Positions 5,705 to 6,441 of a stretch of DNA of 6,441 nt are shown here, in pieces. Below the pieces are notes generated by a model. The model worked only from the letters and a program-made list of their open reading frames with translations, did no database searches and had not been told where the DNA came from. The position numbers were made by a program, and so were the translations under genes. Source of the stretch: a bacterium (GTDB lineage Bacteria; Patescibacteriota; Doudnabacteria; UBA920); NCBI GenBank assembly GCA_021789715.1, contig JAJYJE010000060.1, positions 1-6,441 on the forward strand, written 5' to 3'. Position 1 is the first letter of the stretch. Each line of letters opens with the position of its first letter.

Positions 5705-6441
5705 TTATTCAAAATGCACGGTTTTGCCTGCGATTTTTTGTTTGAGTTGGGGATAGCTGCCCAATTCCAAATCGTCCCGCAAAATTGCCAGGGCTTCCTG
5801 GCGGGCGGGCTCAATGAGCGAGACGTACGATGGGTTAAAATATTTAAAATTCCAGCCGGATTGGCTCTGGCCGTAAAGGTCGCCAAAGCCGCGCAGTTTT
5901 AAATCCAGTTCGGCCAGCTCAAAACCGTCGTTGGTTTTGGTAAATGATGCTAACCTGTCAACCGTTTCGGGGTTTTGGTTATCGGTAAACAAAAAACAGT
6001 AGCTCTGGTGTTCGGCGCGGCCGACGCGGCCGCGGAACTGGTGGAGCTGGGCCAGGCCAAACCGGTCCGCGCCTTCAATTACCATCACTGACGCGTTGGG
6101 CACGTCGACGCCGACTTCCACAACCGAAGTGGAAACCAGGACCTGGATTTTGTTGGCCAAAAAGCCGCGCATGACTGCTTCTTTGTCGGCGCCTTTAAGC
6201 TTGCCGTGCATTAAACCGATCGTAAGATTCGGAAAAATTTTTTGTAAGTTTAGGGTCTCTGATTTGGCGGCTTTAATTCCTAAGGCGTCGTTTTCCTCAA
6301 TCAGCGGGGTGATTACAAACGCCTGCCTGCCAGACGCGATTTGTTTGGCAATAAATTCATAGGCCTTGGAACGATTAGTTGGTTCTATCAGGCGGGTAAG
6401 AATCGGTTTGCGTCCTGCCGGCTTGGTTTTAATTTGGGAAA
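5705..6441 (-). CDS. recG: ATP-dependent DNA helicase RecG, C-terminal part (5' end outside window)
   Basis: RecG is a superfamily 2 double-strand DNA translocase that remodels stalled forks, R-loops and Holliday junctions. The visible 244 codons cover the second helicase domain and the C-terminus; the wedge domain and helicase motifs I-III lie beyond 6441. Reading from the edge, one sees PAGRKPILTRLIEP, then AYEFIAKQIASGRQAFVITPLIEE, MHGKLKGADKEAVMRGF, motif V (STSVVEVGVDVPNASVMVIE) and motif VI (HQFRGRVGRAEHQSYCFLF), all typical of RecG. The C-terminal translocation (TRG) region reads DLKLRGFGDLYGQSQSG, where the usual form is close to RGPGELLGTRQSG, so the Arg before the conserved Gln is Ser here. 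The C-terminus ends KQKIAGKTVHFE with TAA at 5707-5705. An internal ATG at 6211 is not the start, because the frame and RecG similarity continue to the window edge. Confidence 0.95.
   Translation of the reverse strand, partial: SQIKTKPAGRKPILTRLIEPTNRSKAYEFIAKQIASGRQAFVITPLIEENDALGIKAAKSETLNLQKIFPNLTIGLMHGKLKGADKEAVMRGFLANKIQVLVSTSVVEVGVDVPNASVMVIEGADRFGLAQLHQFRGRVGRAEHQSYCFLFTDNQNPETVDRLASFTKTNDGFELAELDLKLRGFGDLYGQSQSGWNFKYFNPSYVSLIEPARQEALAILRDDLELGSYPQLKQKIAGKTVHFE

Noticed and set aside
6096..6362. 88-codon plus-strand frame
   Set aside because: It is antisense to conserved RecG helicase motifs.

Overview
The 6.4 kb window looks like bacterial chromosome, most likely from a Patescibacteria/CPR-type organism. 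That assignment is an inference with moderate confidence. It rests on the gene mix (a very large Ala/Gly-rich membrane-anchored surface protein, a membrane-tethered WD40-like propeller protein, RadA, RecG), very compact spacing, plus-strand genes without a recognisable Shine-Dalgarno, and short AATTGG- and TAG/CTA-type repeats that I associate with such genomes. No phage, IS, CRISPR or tRNA signal was seen.

Layout. Plus strand: (i) positions 2-2416, the 3' part of a large gene for a surface protein, with an IPT/TIG-like beta domain, about 500 residues of Ala/Gly/Ser/Pro-rich low complexity, and two C-terminal membrane helices; (ii) 2491-3660, a membrane-anchored beta-propeller protein behind a good extended -10 promoter; (iii) 3742-5067, radA, followed by a hairpin terminator at 5102-5131. 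Minus strand, convergent: (iv) 5705-6441, the C-terminal third of recG, cut by the window edge, with a textbook intrinsic terminator; (v) 5341-5568, an unrecognised 75-residue gene with its own promoter (overlapping the recG terminator), a structured leader and the best ribosome binding site in the window; (vi) 5141-5336, immediately after that gene's stop codon, about 200 nt of dense potential RNA secondary structure ending in an intrinsic terminator with a U tract.

Element (vi) is the most interesting item. It has a 15-bp closing stem, an inner hairpin, a GC-rich hairpin, and a terminator domain. The 9-nt loop of that domain contains a perfect 7-nt complement to an upstream single-stranded segment, which suggests a pseudoknot. 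Three wobble positions are G-U on the minus strand but A-C on the plus strand, which fixes the likely RNA strand. I do not recognise it as tmRNA, SRP RNA, RNase P RNA or 6S RNA.

Functionally, radA and recG both process recombination intermediates and converge on the small gene/RNA locus. Nothing visible links them mechanistically to it. The two upstream proteins are envelope-associated.
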